From assembly GCF_900129005.1 (NCBI RefSeq), contig NZ_FQUN01000008.1, positions 1 through 64,000 on the forward strand: a stretch of DNA of 64,000 nucleotides, in the 5' to 3' direction. Under the pieces are notes generated by a model. It did not search any database and had not been told where the DNA came from. It was given only the letters and a program-made list of their open reading frames with translations. A program made the translations under genes and the position numbers. Positions 54,140 through 64,000 of this stretch are shown here, in pieces (position 1 is the first letter of the stretch; every line of letters starts with the position of its first letter). This DNA comes from Leeuwenhoekiella marinoflava DSM 3653. GTDB lineage: Bacteria; Bacteroidota; Bacteroidia; Flavobacteriales; Flavobacteriaceae.

Positions 54140-55036
54140 ATGAAGCCATTAAGAGTAAAAACAATTTCAGAAGCACATCGGGTTTTTGGATTGCCACAAC
54201 CTGAACATCCCCTGATTAGTGTCATTGATTTGGCTACAGTAGGAGCTCTTGAAGTACATAATGTACTATTTGACTTCTATACTATTTCCTTAAAAAGAGG
54301 TTGTCAAAATAAATTGTATTATGGACAACAACACTATGATTTTGATGAAGGTTTAATGATATTTGTTGCTCCTAATCAGGTTCTGAGAGGAGAAGAAAAT
54401 CCTGATGGTAACAGTACAGGTTGGTCTTTGCTTATCCATCCGGATCTTATCTGGGGAACTTCGTTAGCAAATACCATTAACACATATGAATTCTTTGATT
54501 ATGCAGTGAATGAAGCCTTGTTTCTTTCAGAAAAAGAAGAACGTATTTTGGAAGGAATGATTCACAACATTAAAACGGAATACCAATCTAATATTGACAA
54601 GTTCAGCAAGCAGATTATCATCACTCAGATTGAAAGTCTTTTGAGTTATTCCGACCGGTTTTACCACCGACAATTTTTAACAAGAGAGCGAAGTAATTGT
54701 CAAATTTTAGATCAACTGGAATTCTTGTTGAATGATTATTTTAATCAAGAAGACTTAATAACAAAAGGCCTGCCAAGCGTACAATTTATCTCTGAAAAGC
54801 TGAATGTTTCTAAAAGTTATCTACGAAGCTTGCTAAAAAATTTGACCGGACTTTCTACCCAACAACTCATCCATGAAAAGCTGATTGAAAAGGCCAAGGA
54901 AAAACTGTCTACCACAGAGCTTTCCATTTCGGAAATTGCTTACGAATTGGGCTTTGAACACTTGCAGTCATTTAGTAAATTATTTAAGGCCAAAACCAAT
55001 CTCTCCCCAATAGAGTTTCGGCAGTCATTTAATTAG
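54140..55036 (+). CDS. AraC-family regulator
   Basis: 298 residues. Sensor: VFGLPQPEHPLISVIDLATV, YYGQQHYDFDEGLMIFVAPN; AraC DNA-binding region: FISEKLNVSKSYLRSLLKNL and LSISEIAYELGFEHLQSFSK. Paralogue of 47540 and 56476. It follows the MBL gene on the same strand and probably senses the compound handled by the SDR/MBL pair (inference). Confidence 0.92.
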   Translation: MKPLRVKTISEAHRVFGLPQPEHPLISVIDLATVGALEVHNVLFDFYTISLKRGCQNKLYYGQQHYDFDEGLMIFVAPNQVLRGEENPDGNSTGWSLLIHPDLIWGTSLANTINTYEFFDYAVNEALFLSEKEERILEGMIHNIKTEYQSNIDKFSKQIIITQIESLLSYSDRFYHRQFLTRERSNCQILDQLEFLLNDYFNQEDLITKGLPSVQFISEKLNVSKSYLRSLLKNLTGLSTQQLIHEKLIEKAKEKLSTTELSISEIAYELGFEHLQSFSKLFKAKTNLSPIEFRQSFN

Positions 55037-55306
55037 AATTATCTGCTGTTTTTTTATCCTACTTACTGGTAACGGAGAATAAAAATTCCAGTGTATAATA
55101 TAGCTTTTGTAGTAGAATACGTGATGCGGATTCTCGCCCGGATTGTCTTTATCCTTGGAGACAGCAAATCGCCCCGTAATCCGCTAAGTAATATACAATT
55201 TGCCATTGGCAGCAAGGCTAAAAACAAACTACTGAAGGAATCAATAATGTCTTAAACCCTTACAATTTTACTACAACAACTACCAATTCGGATACATTTC
55301 ATAGAA

Positions 55307-55314
55307 TAACTTTG
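55307..55314 (+). promoter_or_regulatory. Candidate -7 box of the aldo/keto reductase gene
   Basis: TAACTTTG matches TAnnTTTG and lies 53 bp before the start codon. The 55037-55306 stretch has no supported gene. Confidence 0.4.
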
Positions 55315-55348
55315 AAGAATTTTGTACTTGAAAATGAACTTATTTTAG

Positions 55349-56350
<1,002 letters not shown>

Positions 56351-56381
56351 TAAGCAAAAAAAGTGTAAGCAACTATAAAGC

Positions 56382-56411
56382 GTGTGCAAAGTATTTAATT
56401 ACTTTGCACAC
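56382..56411 (+). terminator. Perfect 12-bp hairpin after the aldo/keto reductase
   Basis: GTGTGCAAAGTA pairs fully with TACTTTGCACAC around TTTAAT. A strong stem but no long T run follows (AACACTTTAT), so termination efficiency is uncertain. Confidence 0.6.
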
Positions 56412-56475
56412 AACACTTTATACGGTAAACGAAAGGTTACCTCTGTCGAAATAAAATTGATTAAATTCATAAACT

Positions 56476-57387
56476 ATGCAACAACAGTTGAACATCAACC
56501 CCATTAAAAGTATATCGCAGCTTGCGCGAATATTGGGACTTCCTGCACCATTGCATCCACTGGTTACTTTGGTTGATTACACTAATGTTCCGATTAAAGT
56601 GTTTCCAAGAGGGCAAAAAGTGAGTTTTGATTTTTATAAAATTTCCTTTAAACCTACCTTCACAGGACACCTAAAATACGGACAGGGACATTACGATTTT
56701 GAAGAAGGTGGATTGGCATTTTTGAAGCCAAAACAAATTGTTTTTTCACCCGAAGAGGCAGAAAGCTATGAAGGAATCGCTTTGTATTTCCATCCGGACT
56801 TTATACGTAATTATCCTTTAGGTAAAACCATCAATCAATATGGCTTTTTCTCTTATAATGTTACTGAAGCCCTATGTTTATCAGCAAAAGAAAAAGAGGT
56901 TATAGCTAATCTATTTTCTTCAATAGCCAACGAATTGGATAACAATATTGACAATTTTAGCCAAGATGTCCTGGTTTCACAAATAGAACTACTTCTGAAT
57001 TACAGTAATCGTTTTTACAACAGGCAATTTATTACACGAAAAGTAGTCAATCACGATATCATAAATTCTTTAGATAAACTTTTAAATAACTATTTTGAAA
57101 AAGATAGTTTGCAAGATGGCTTACCGTCTGTTAAACATATCAGCACCGAATTAAAATTATCTCAACGCTATTTAAGCGATATGCTACGTTCACTAACAGG
57201 ATTAAACACACAACAATACATTCAGAACGCGGTTATAGAAAGAGCCAAAGAAAAATTATCAACCACCAATCTTTCCGTTTCAGAAATTGCTTACGAATTA
57301 GGTTTCGAGCATTCACAGAGTTTCAACAAACTGTTTAAAGCCAAAACAGAATTAAGTCCATTAGAGTTTCGGGCAAGGTTTAATTGA
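56476..57387 (+). CDS. AraC-family regulator
   Basis: 303 residues. Sensor: ILGLPAPLHPLVTLVDYTNV and YGQGHYDFEEGGLAFLKPKQ; DNA-binding region: STELKLSQRYLSDMLRSLTG and LSVSEIAYELGFEHSQSFNK. Paralogue of the regulators at 47540 and 54140. Likely controls the adjacent aldo/keto reductase gene. Confidence 0.92.
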   Translation: MQQQLNINPIKSISQLARILGLPAPLHPLVTLVDYTNVPIKVFPRGQKVSFDFYKISFKPTFTGHLKYGQGHYDFEEGGLAFLKPKQIVFSPEEAESYEGIALYFHPDFIRNYPLGKTINQYGFFSYNVTEALCLSAKEKEVIANLFSSIANELDNNIDNFSQDVLVSQIELLLNYSNRFYNRQFITRKVVNHDIINSLDKLLNNYFEKDSLQDGLPSVKHISTELKLSQRYLSDMLRSLTGLNTQQYIQNAVIERAKEKLSTTNLSVSEIAYELGFEHSQSFNKLFKAKTELSPLEFRARFN

Positions 57388-57521
57388 TTGTTCTTATATC
57401 TTAATTTTTTTAAAAAGTCCTTATATATTAAATCTATGAAATCATTTAGGATTGAATCAACTTTTATATAATCAATATACCTTATTTATCGCACCAATTT
57501 TGACTTAAAATAGTTTACTCC

Positions 57522-57677
57522 ATAAGGTTCGAATCCCATCAACTTAACTCTCTAAAAAAATTGAACCAGCTGTAAATATTTCATTATTCATGGTTTTAAC
57601 AAGAAAAGAATGAAAATTCTTAAATAAAAAACACAATTGAGAAAAAGTAGGATACTGAAATAGTATCCCTTTTGTGA
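57522..57677 (+). repeat. 155-bp diverged repeat, right copy (att-like)
   Basis: Starts ATAAGGTTCGAATCCCATCA, which resembles the end of a tRNA T-arm, then CTTAACTCTCTAAAAAAATT, and ends with GGATACTGAAATAGTATCC and CTTTTGTGA. It is the partner of 49526-49679 and lies 204 bp upstream of the integrase, where an attachment site is expected. The stem bases flanking GGTTCGAATCC do not pair as in a working tRNA. The 57388-57880 gap has no gene. Confidence 0.55.
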
Positions 57678-57853
57678 CCCCGGAGGGAGTACCATCAACA
57701 CAAAACGCATAATCAACAAAAGTCACTAAAACACATTAAAAACACTTCGAACCCAATATATACAGGGCTTTAAAGCAAACACCTGTTTTTGTATATGTTC
57801 GCATACATTTGTTTTTATTATTATTTAGCCGTACAACTACCGTACAAATGTTA

Positions 57854-57861
57854 TAAATTTG
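57854..57861 (+). promoter_or_regulatory. Candidate -7 box of the integrase gene
   Basis: TAAATTTG matches TAnnTTTG, 20 bp before the integrase start. Just upstream is a direct repeat CCGTACAA (two copies), a possible regulator or integrase arm site. Confidence 0.4.
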
Positions 57862-57880
57862 TATTGTAATTCAATTTTCC

Positions 57881-59152
57881 ATGGCTACCGTAAATTTCCT
57901 TTATCGTTCTACAAAAGACGAATCCACTCTAAACGCTCGGCTTCTTTACCGGCTCAACAGTCCTGATTATCCAGAAGGTTATAAAGATTTTGTTTTAGGA
58001 AGTAAGACAAATATTCAAGTATCAAAACATTACTGGTCGAAGCTTCATAATAAGAGATCAAAGGATATTGAAATCCAAAACAAGCAGACTGAAATAAACA
58101 GCCAGACAAACGAACTTTCAAATTTTATTCTAAAGGCATTTGATAAAGAGCCGGAACAGGAACTAGATAAAAAATGGCTGCAGAATGTAATAAAAAACTA
58201 TTACAGCCCTCAAGATGAGGAGCAGGCACTTCCTAAAGATGTAGTCAATTATCACGAGGCTTTTATTGATATGAAAGGAAGTGAATTAACTGAAGGAACT
58301 AAAAGGAAATATAGGGTAACAAAGAACCTTCTGATCCGGTATGAGAAAGAGATCAATTCAAAAGTCCTAATCAAAAATGTAAATCTTTCTTTCAAAAAGA
58401 GGTTTGAAGCTTACTGTTTAGATAAAGGTTATGCTCCCAATACAATTACCAGAGCATTCCGGACCATCAAAACACTCTGCCGTCATGCTAAATTTCACGG
58501 CTTAGAAACCAGTTACCAATTAGACAGTATAAAGAGCAGCTACCATAAAGTGCCTAATATCTATTTGAACTTTGAAGAGTTGGAGAAGCTTGAAAAAATA
58601 GATCCTGAAAAACTAACAGAGAGCTATGAAAATGTAAGAGACTGGTTAATTATTAGCTGCTACACAGGTCAACGAGTTTCTGACTTTATGAGATTCCATA
58701 AAGAGCAAATAAGAATTGAGAACGGTAAAAGCTACATCGAATTCACTCAAAAGAAAACTGGAAAAGTTATGACCGTTCCTCTACACCCTAAAGTATTAGA
58801 AACACTTGAGAAAAGAAATGGGGAATTTCCCAAAGCCATATCGGACCAGAGATATAACGACTACGTAAAAGAGGTTTGCAAAATTGCTGAAATCAATCAG
58901 AAAGTTACAGGCAGTAAAAAACTAGAGACTGAACCAGGTAGTAAGAAATACAGAAAGAAAACCGGTATTTATGAAAAGTGGGAACTCGTTAGTTCTCACA
59001 TAGGCCGGAGGTCTTTTGCCACAAACTTTTACGGAACCATCCCTACAAGCTATCTAATCTATGCAACCGGACATTCTACAGAAGCAATGTTCCTGAACTA
59101 CATAGGAAAGAGCAATAAAGATTTAGCTATTGAAATGACAAAGTTCTTTTGA
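57881..59152 (+). CDS. Tyrosine site-specific integrase
   Basis: 423 residues. Arm-binding N-domain (1-60), core-binding domain (~120-215, VVNYHEAFIDMKGSELTEGT) and catalytic domain with R265 (YTGQRVSDF), H373 and R376 (SSHIGRRSF), H398 (ATGHST) and Y407 (FLNYIGKS): the full R-H-R-H-Y set, so it should be active. It marks the left end of the element that runs off the right side. An att-like repeat lies upstream. Confidence 0.95.
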   Translation: MATVNFLYRSTKDESTLNARLLYRLNSPDYPEGYKDFVLGSKTNIQVSKHYWSKLHNKRSKDIEIQNKQTEINSQTNELSNFILKAFDKEPEQELDKKWLQNVIKNYYSPQDEEQALPKDVVNYHEAFIDMKGSELTEGTKRKYRVTKNLLIRYEKEINSKVLIKNVNLSFKKRFEAYCLDKGYAPNTITRAFRTIKTLCRHAKFHGLETSYQLDSIKSSYHKVPNIYLNFEELEKLEKIDPEKLTESYENVRDWLIISCYTGQRVSDFMRFHKEQIRIENGKSYIEFTQKKTGKVMTVPLHPKVLETLEKRNGEFPKAISDQRYNDYVKEVCKIAEINQKVTGSKKLETEPGSKKYRKKTGIYEKWELVSSHIGRRSFATNFYGTIPTSYLIYATGHSTEAMFLNYIGKSNKDLAIEMTKFF

Positions 59153-59217
59153 TTACAGATAAGCGTAAAACTTTTACAATTAGATAGTTTACATTTCACA
59201 ACAACAAAAAACCAATT

Positions 59218-59775
59218 ATGAAAACACTTTACATTTTAGCAATCTTATTTTCTCTGAGCGTTTCAGCTCAGGCTCCCAAATTTGAACTAACCCCTCAAGG
59301 TTTTACAAGTGCCAGTGATCCAGAGCAAAACTATTTAGTAATTGAATCCCCGGAACTAGATCAGGCTCAAGTTTATAAAAAAGCCCTCACCTATCTTCAT
59401 TCGATATACAGCAATCCTGATGAAGCGCTTAGCGTTATTGAAAATGAACAGATAACAGTTGCCGGATACGCGCCTAATAGCATTCACAGAAACGGGATGC
59501 ACGTGTTCGATATGGACTATAACTACATCTTAAAATTTAAAGATGGAAAATTGAGAATTGACGCTCCTACTTTTGGACTGACCACTTTTACAGATCACAA
59601 GCAAGTATTACATTTAGTATGGACTAAATTCAGTTTTAATGGTTCTGATTTGGGGATCTACGGAAAGAAGGATAAACTAAAATCTGACAGAGCAAAAGAA
59701 GATTTAGAGAATCATTTCAACGCGATAGTCGCAGGAATATTTGAAGCTATTAACAGCGCAGGTGATGACTGGTAA
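59218..59775 (+). CDS. Secreted DUF4468-like protein
   Basis: 185 residues. Signal peptide (LYILAILFSLSVSAQA) and a mature part with TBP-like DUF4468 character: QNYLVIESPELDQAQVYKKA, YNYILKFKDGKLRIDAPTFG. The family occurs in Bacteroidota, often in mobile elements; function is unknown. It sits between the integrase and prophage genes as a probable cargo gene. Confidence 0.7.
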   Translation: MKTLYILAILFSLSVSAQAPKFELTPQGFTSASDPEQNYLVIESPELDQAQVYKKALTYLHSIYSNPDEALSVIENEQITVAGYAPNSIHRNGMHVFDMDYNYILKFKDGKLRIDAPTFGLTTFTDHKQVLHLVWTKFSFNGSDLGIYGKKDKLKSDRAKEDLENHFNAIVAGIFEAINSAGDDW

Positions 59776-59790
59776 TTAAATAACAAATAT

Positions 59791-59955
59791 ATGAACCCAT
59801 ACCTCCAAATAGCAAGAGAACACCTCAGCATTGAGGATTTAGAAATGCTCTTAAAAGAAAAAAGGGGCAACTCAGCTGAGCATATGACCTATGAGCAAAG
59901 TAGAGCCGCTTACTACGGTGAGCAATTTAAAAAGCTGCATAGACGTAAAAGTTAG
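59791..59955 (+). CDS. Small hypothetical phage-region protein
   Basis: 54 residues starting MNPYLQIAREHLSIEDLEML and ending YYGEQFKKLHRRKS; charged, helical. The ATG is 15 bp after the DUF4468-like stop, so the two are probably co-transcribed. Protein-like composition supports a real gene; no family is recognised. Confidence 0.5.
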   Translation: MNPYLQIAREHLSIEDLEMLLKEKRGNSAEHMTYEQSRAAYYGEQFKKLHRRKS

Positions 59956-60063
59956 CAGGAAAGATTTTCAATTAATAAGTTACGAAAGGGAAAATTTCCC
60001 CATTCCTAAAATCTTAATTCAATTTGCAACACATTTCTTTTCAGAAACAAAATAATACAAATA

Positions 60064-60090
60064 AAATAAGCCTCTAAATGAGGCTTATTT
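60064..60090. terminator. Convergent terminator hairpin
   Basis: An 11-bp stem AAATAAGCCTC / GAGGCTTATTT around TAAAT, with T-rich sequence on both strands. It overlaps the stop of the minus-strand gene at 60085 and ends transcription from both sides. Confidence 0.75.
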
Positions 60091-60381
60091 ATTTTTGCTT
60101 ATATACTCTCCTTCTTTCCAATCTTTATGCTTTTCGCACCACTCTAAAAGGCCTGTTATAAATTTAAATTTGATAGCTTGAGCCATAGCGGTTTCAAAAC
60201 TCAACTTTTGATCAATATGCCTTATTAAAACAAAACGCTTATGAAAAGCTTTATTTCCTTTTAAAACAAAAGAAATACTATTACCAGAAGTTAATTTGCT
60301 ATCTACATCAACCTTTCCACTACTAATAATTTTTTCAACAATAAAATCAACGTCAACTTTTGGGTGATATTCTGAACTCAT
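60085..60381 (-). CDS. Hypothetical protein
   Basis: 98 residues: DVDFIVEKIISSGKVDVDSK, GNSISFVLKGNKAFHKRFVL, FKFITGLLEWCEKHKDWKEG. No motif recognised. Starts 1 bp after the 127-aa gene, so they are one transcript, perhaps a two-part accessory module of the prophage. Confidence 0.55.
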   Translation of the reverse strand: MSSEYHPKVDVDFIVEKIISSGKVDVDSKLTSGNSISFVLKGNKAFHKRFVLIRHIDQKLSFETAMAQAIKFKFITGLLEWCEKHKDWKEGEYISKNK

Positions 60382-60382
60382 A

Positions 60383-60766
60383 TTAGCTAGCTAAATCAAA
60401 TTTTTGAGCAAATTGATCGCCAGTACTAAATATTTGATTAAATACACTATTTTTAGTGTCAAAGTTCATTACAGTAGTAGCACCATCTTTTTTACCAAAA
60501 CTCCAACCTAAAACTTTTAAGTCGTTTTCTAAACCTTTTCCAAATTTCTCTGAACTTAAACAAAAAAGCTCGATTGCTTCTTTAATTGCAGCATCAGCAT
60601 CAACAACATCTTTTGCAATTGTTTTAAGCCCAAGTAAAGGTATATCAATAGATATAGTTTCATCATCGTCATTATCTTTATCCCATATAGGCATAAAAAC
60701 AGTAACAGAAGTTAAAGCGTTATCAACACCTCTTTCTATTTCAATATTTGCTTCGCTATTTTTCAT
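60383..60766 (-). CDS. Hypothetical protein
   Basis: 127 residues, acidic: NALTSVTVFMPIWDKDNDDD, ETISIDIPLLGLKTIAKDVV, LFCLSSEKFGKGLENDLKVL. No signal peptide and no recognised domain. First gene of the pair with 60085-60381. Upstream (60767-61041) is AT-rich with no gene and would carry its promoter. Confidence 0.55.
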   Translation of the reverse strand: MKNSEANIEIERGVDNALTSVTVFMPIWDKDNDDDETISIDIPLLGLKTIAKDVVDADAAIKEAIELFCLSSEKFGKGLENDLKVLGWSFGKKDGATTVMNFDTKNSVFNQIFSTGDQFAQKFDLAS

Positions 60767-61041
60767 ATTAGTTTTATTACTTCTTGTAAAAGCAGTATGT
60801 AAAAATACAGTATAACTTATATATGTGTAAACAAGAACGATACCTTTTATCTATCATGCTATATAACAAAAAAAGGATATAACTATAGCTTTACATTCTC
60901 ATTTATCACCTGTAAGTTAATATATAATTTTAGTTATACTACAAACAATATCTATACCAACTACAAATCATCTTACTTCGCCTTTAATTACAGATGTTCT
61001 AACGAACACAACTAAATATCTTTTAATTCCAAAATAAAAAA

Positions 61042-61067
61042 CACTGACGGCATTTATACCGTCAGTG
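61042..61067. terminator. Bidirectional terminator after the tape measure gene
   Basis: Perfect 9-bp stem CACTGACGG / CCGTCAGTG around CATTTATA, with A-rich DNA on one side and an A run on the other, so that either strand ends in a U tract. It lies 29 bp after the tape measure stop on the minus strand. Confidence 0.9.
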
Positions 61068-61095
61068 AAAAAAAACAAAACCAACTAAAGAAAAA

Positions 61096-64000
61096 TTAAC
61101 CTCCTGCTTGAAATTGTAGAATCGCTGACTCAATACTTGCGAATCGTCCGTCAATACTTTCTAGGTATCTGTTGTATCTGGTGTTTACGCTTATTTCAGC
61201 TAGATATATATTAGCCTGCTGGTTGACCGTTAGCATTTGACGTTGATCCAACCTAACAGCATTTAAAGTACCTGCTAAAATATTTGCTGTGTCTTCTGTA
61301 ACTGAAGCTATAGCACCGCTTAACCCCTGTTTAGATGTATCGGCACCTAAAGAGCCAATACCGGTATTTTCCAGTATGTCATTAATCGCGTCTAAGTCAG
61401 TTTGAGCGCCTGTTATTAGTGTGTTGTAAAAATTTCTAAGCCTTTCGATATCTGCTGAACTATAACTACCGTCTGATCCTGCCTCAGCAAATTCTTTATA
61501 AAAGTCCTCAACTTGATTAGCAAGAAAGTTGATTTTGAAATTATTCAATAAGGCTTCTTGCATCATTACCCCAAAGTCATCGGCAAAGTCTGAGGCTGCT
61601 CTTTTACCGTTCCGGAATCCTTCAATAATACTATCGGTAATTGACTGAGACGAAGTGCCGGTATAAATTTCGTTGAGTTCTGCTTGCAGTTCCTGAGCCT
61701 CTCTTTTTAACTGCTTTGCCTGCTCTGCAAATTCTTCAAGTTTCGCGGCATCTGTACCACTTCCTTTGCCTTTTTTCCCTACAGTTAACCCTAAAAGTTT
61801 AACCTGCTTTTCTGCTTCTTTTTCGGCTCGCTCAGCTCTTTTAATATCCTCTTGCAACTGCTCAAGGTTCTTTAATTGGTCCAGTCTACTTGTGATCTGG
61901 TCGCGGCCTACACTTTTAGAAATGACATAATCTAAATCGTCAATTGCTGAATTCAGGCTTTTAATGGCTGCCTCAAATTTTGCAGTATCAGAAACAACCT
62001 CAACAGTTAACGCGCTATCTAATACTTTTAGCCCTCCGGAAACAATATCAACAACATTACCTGTCGCAATCCCTTTACCTAGTTGTCCTGCACCGGCTGC
62101 AACTCCTGCGAGTTGATCTACTAATTTTGCGGTGTCCTCATCTCCGAATTTTGAAAACAAAGAAGATACCTGTCCTAGTATTCCGGCAATTTCATTTCCT
62201 GTCTGCTGAATATTATTACCTAACTCTTCCTGTGATCTGGATATTTCTTCATTATAAGCGATTATCTGATCCTTTGTGAGTTCTTCAGATTTTAGTTTTG
62301 TCTTTAGCTTTTTGATATGTGCCCGCAATTCACGGTTATTCATATCGAACAACTTGTCTTGAAAATCGCCGTTAAGATTCTCTACATCATTAAGATATTT
62401 CTCAGCCTCTTCTAACTCTAATCGTCTTATCTTAATTCGCTCAGCTAATGCTTTACGCTCTTCATCGGTCTGGGCTGCGTAAAACTTTTCGTATAGGGTT
62501 CTTAATTGTCGATCAATCGCATTTATAGAAGTAATATCAATTTCAAAGTCAACCGGTACCGTAATTGGCTGTAGACTATTTGGCGAAGTCACAATACCTC
62601 TATTTAGGTTGATACCTTCCTTCTCAGCCGATAAGGCTATTTTTTGCTGTTCAGCAAACACCTTTGTTTTATCTAACTGATTCTTTAGGAATTCACCGTA
62701 ATCAGATCCCTGCTTTAAAAGTGTTTCAAACTGAGCATCTGCAATCTCTTTTCCTATTTGCTTAACTACGGCCTCGTACTTTTCATACTCCTCCTTATTC
62801 TTATTGAGCATTTCAGTAAATGCATCTTTCTTGGAGTCTCCACCAGATCCACCTTTCGGAGTATAATCAGTATTTAAAAGGCGTTGGCGTTTTAAAGCAT
62901 AGTTTCTAACCTCATCAATCTCACTTTCTAAAAATGGCTTTAGTGAAGGAATATCTTTTGCCAGGTCTATAGATTCTAAAGTTTCAAGTATTTCCTTTCT
63001 AGCATCTACCAAGTTTTTAGTGTCTGGAAATTGATATTTTTCAAATGGCTTCAATGCTTCCAGAGAATTAATTGCAGCAACTTCTTTCGCTATCTGCTTA
63101 AACCCTTCCGCGTTGTCATAAGTAAGACGTTTAATACGTTGAAGTTCATCTTCCTCCTTGTCAAGCTCATTATTTGCTTCCCTAAGCCCTCTACTGTAAA
63201 GATTTATAGCATCGTTAGCAAAGTTTAGATCAGCAATCAAACGCCCTCCCTTTCCGAATGGGTTTGCATCTAATTGCTTGTTGAGCTTTCCTAGTATTTC
63301 AGTTGGTGAATCGCTGTAACTGAAATTCAGTTTTATATCTTCTTCAGCTGCGTAAGTTTTAATCTCCTCTACAAGCTTATAGAATTCTGAAACGCTTTGC
63401 TCATAAAGTCCTTTTTGAGTTGCTTTATTATTTTGAGCATCTATAACCTTTTGATTAAGTCCGCTTAGTTTTAATCTTCTGTTTTGCTCGTCATTGATAT
63501 CAGAAAGAGCTTGCTTAACCTTTTGAAGAGTTGTTTCAAGGTCATCATTTTTAATCTTATCCAGATCAATACTCTGAAGGTATTCTGGATACTGATCTTC
63601 TAATTTTTGGATCAGCTCAATCTTTTCAGCGTACGTAGTGTTTGTATCTAAAATGCTGGATTGTAAAATATTGAATTCATTCGCTTGTTTACGTATGGCG
63701 TCGTTGTAATTTTCGGTATCTGCAATTGCGCGATTAAGAAACTTTGCCAGCTCATTACTTACATCTAAAGCGGATTCCCCTATGCCTCTCGTAATGGCTT
63801 TAATTCTATTCCCTAGTAAACCTAATTGATTCACATTTGAAGAAATATTTCTTTCAAAGGCCTCTTGTGAAGCTCCGGCTGAATTACCTAGATCTTCTAA
63901 GTCCTGAGCTGCACCCTTCGCGTTTTCTCCGGTAGTTGACAGAATGGCCCCCATAGCTTCAACGCTTCCGGTCAGCTCCTTTAGCTTGTTCTGGCTTCCT
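61096..64000 (-). CDS. Phage tail tape measure protein (partial)
   Basis: At least 968 residues; the frame is open to the right edge, so the true start is outside. The protein sets tail length and passes into the host during infection. Visible: long coiled-coil stretches with Lys/Glu/Gln (EEAEKYLNDVENLNGDFQDK; RAERAEKEAEKQVKLLGL), small-residue segments (GVAAGAGQLGKGIATGNVVD) and LNKNKEEYEKYEAVVKQIGK. The C-terminus (AILQFQAGG) is complete. It implies a tailed phage or phage-like element whose genes extend to the right. Confidence 0.85.
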   Translation of the reverse strand, partial: GSQNKLKELTGSVEAMGAILSTTGENAKGAAQDLEDLGNSAGASQEAFERNISSNVNQLGLLGNRIKAITRGIGESALDVSNELAKFLNRAIADTENYNDAIRKQANEFNILQSSILDTNTTYAEKIELIQKLEDQYPEYLQSIDLDKIKNDDLETTLQKVKQALSDINDEQNRRLKLSGLNQKVIDAQNNKATQKGLYEQSVSEFYKLVEEIKTYAAEEDIKLNFSYSDSPTEILGKLNKQLDANPFGKGGRLIADLNFANDAINLYSRGLREANNELDKEEDELQRIKRLTYDNAEGFKQIAKEVAAINSLEALKPFEKYQFPDTKNLVDARKEILETLESIDLAKDIPSLKPFLESEIDEVRNYALKRQRLLNTDYTPKGGSGGDSKKDAFTEMLNKNKEEYEKYEAVVKQIGKEIADAQFETLLKQGSDYGEFLKNQLDKTKVFAEQQKIALSAEKEGINLNRGIVTSPNSLQPITVPVDFEIDITSINAIDRQLRTLYEKFYAAQTDEERKALAERIKIRRLELEEAEKYLNDVENLNGDFQDKLFDMNNRELRAHIKKLKTKLKSEELTKDQIIAYNEEISRSQEELGNNIQQTGNEIAGILGQVSSLFSKFGDEDTAKLVDQLAGVAAGAGQLGKGIATGNVVDIVSGGLKVLDSALTVEVVSDTAKFEAAIKSLNSAIDDLDYVISKSVGRDQITSRLDQLKNLEQLQEDIKRAERAEKEAEKQVKLLGLTVGKKGKGSGTDAAKLEEFAEQAKQLKREAQELQAELNEIYTGTSSQSITDSIIEGFRNGKRAASDFADDFGVMMQEALLNNFKINFLANQVEDFYKEFAEAGSDGSYSSADIERLRNFYNTLITGAQTDLDAINDILENTGIGSLGADTSKQGLSGAIASVTEDTANILAGTLNAVRLDQRQMLTVNQQANIYLAEISVNTRYNRYLESIDGRFASIESAILQFQAGG

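Noticed and set aside
57522-57560. Complete tRNA gene
   Set aside because: Only a T-loop-like GGTTCGAATCC is seen; the flanking bases do not pair and no anticodon arm can be drawn upstream.

Overview
The window is a chromosomal segment of a member of the Bacteroidota, most likely a marine Flavobacteriaceae. The support is a SusC/SusD pair with its ECF sigma and FecR anti-sigma, lipoproteins with an acidic SDD-type export tag after the lipobox Cys, Bacteroidota-type integrases, several TAnnTTTG promoter boxes, weak Shine-Dalgarno signals and AT-rich intergenic DNA.

Layout. (1) 1-14.5 kb is a mobile and defence region. It starts with the 3' end of an IS21-family element that has cut an AraC-type regulator. 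Next come about 2 kb of degenerate repeats and lone genes (LysE exporter, a 49-aa protein) set between large imperfect dyads. Between two near-identical direct repeats (4620-4742 and 14041-14152) lie a TIR protein, a HaeIII-like type II restriction-modification system with its own HTH regulator, an HNH endonuclease, a TIMP/netrin-like secreted protein and a lipoprotein polymorphic toxin with an overlapping candidate immunity gene.

(2) 14.8-33.6 kb is a leftward nutrient-uptake locus: ECF sigma, FecR, SusC (with STN domain), SusD, DUF4843 lipoprotein, PKD-like lipoprotein, two TlpA-like thiol reductases, DsbD, an M16 peptidase and a cysteine-desulfurase-like PLP enzyme. The mix of disulfide reduction, peptidase and PLP enzyme suggests uptake and processing of a disulfide-containing or otherwise sulfur-containing peptide (inference).

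(3) 33.7-49.8 kb is an accessory island of short-chain dehydrogenases, NTF2-like proteins, a VOC protein, an alpha/beta hydrolase, a peroxiredoxin and regulators (Crp, AraC, TetR, GyrI-like). It is bracketed by a wrecked integrase and two copies of a 66-bp mini-ORF that differ only at synonymous sites. Five copies of an 18-bp palindromic site sit before genes here and probably define a TetR regulon.

(4) 49.8-57.4 kb is a second oxidoreductase block (HxlR, quinone oxidoreductase, SDR, metallo-hydrolase, aldo/keto reductase) with two AraC regulators paralogous to the one at 47.5 kb. It lies between two diverged ~155-bp repeats.

(5) 57.5-64 kb is the edge of a prophage or related element: tyrosine integrase, small accessory genes and a tail tape measure gene that runs off the right edge.

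All functions were assigned by reading the sequence; no database search was run.
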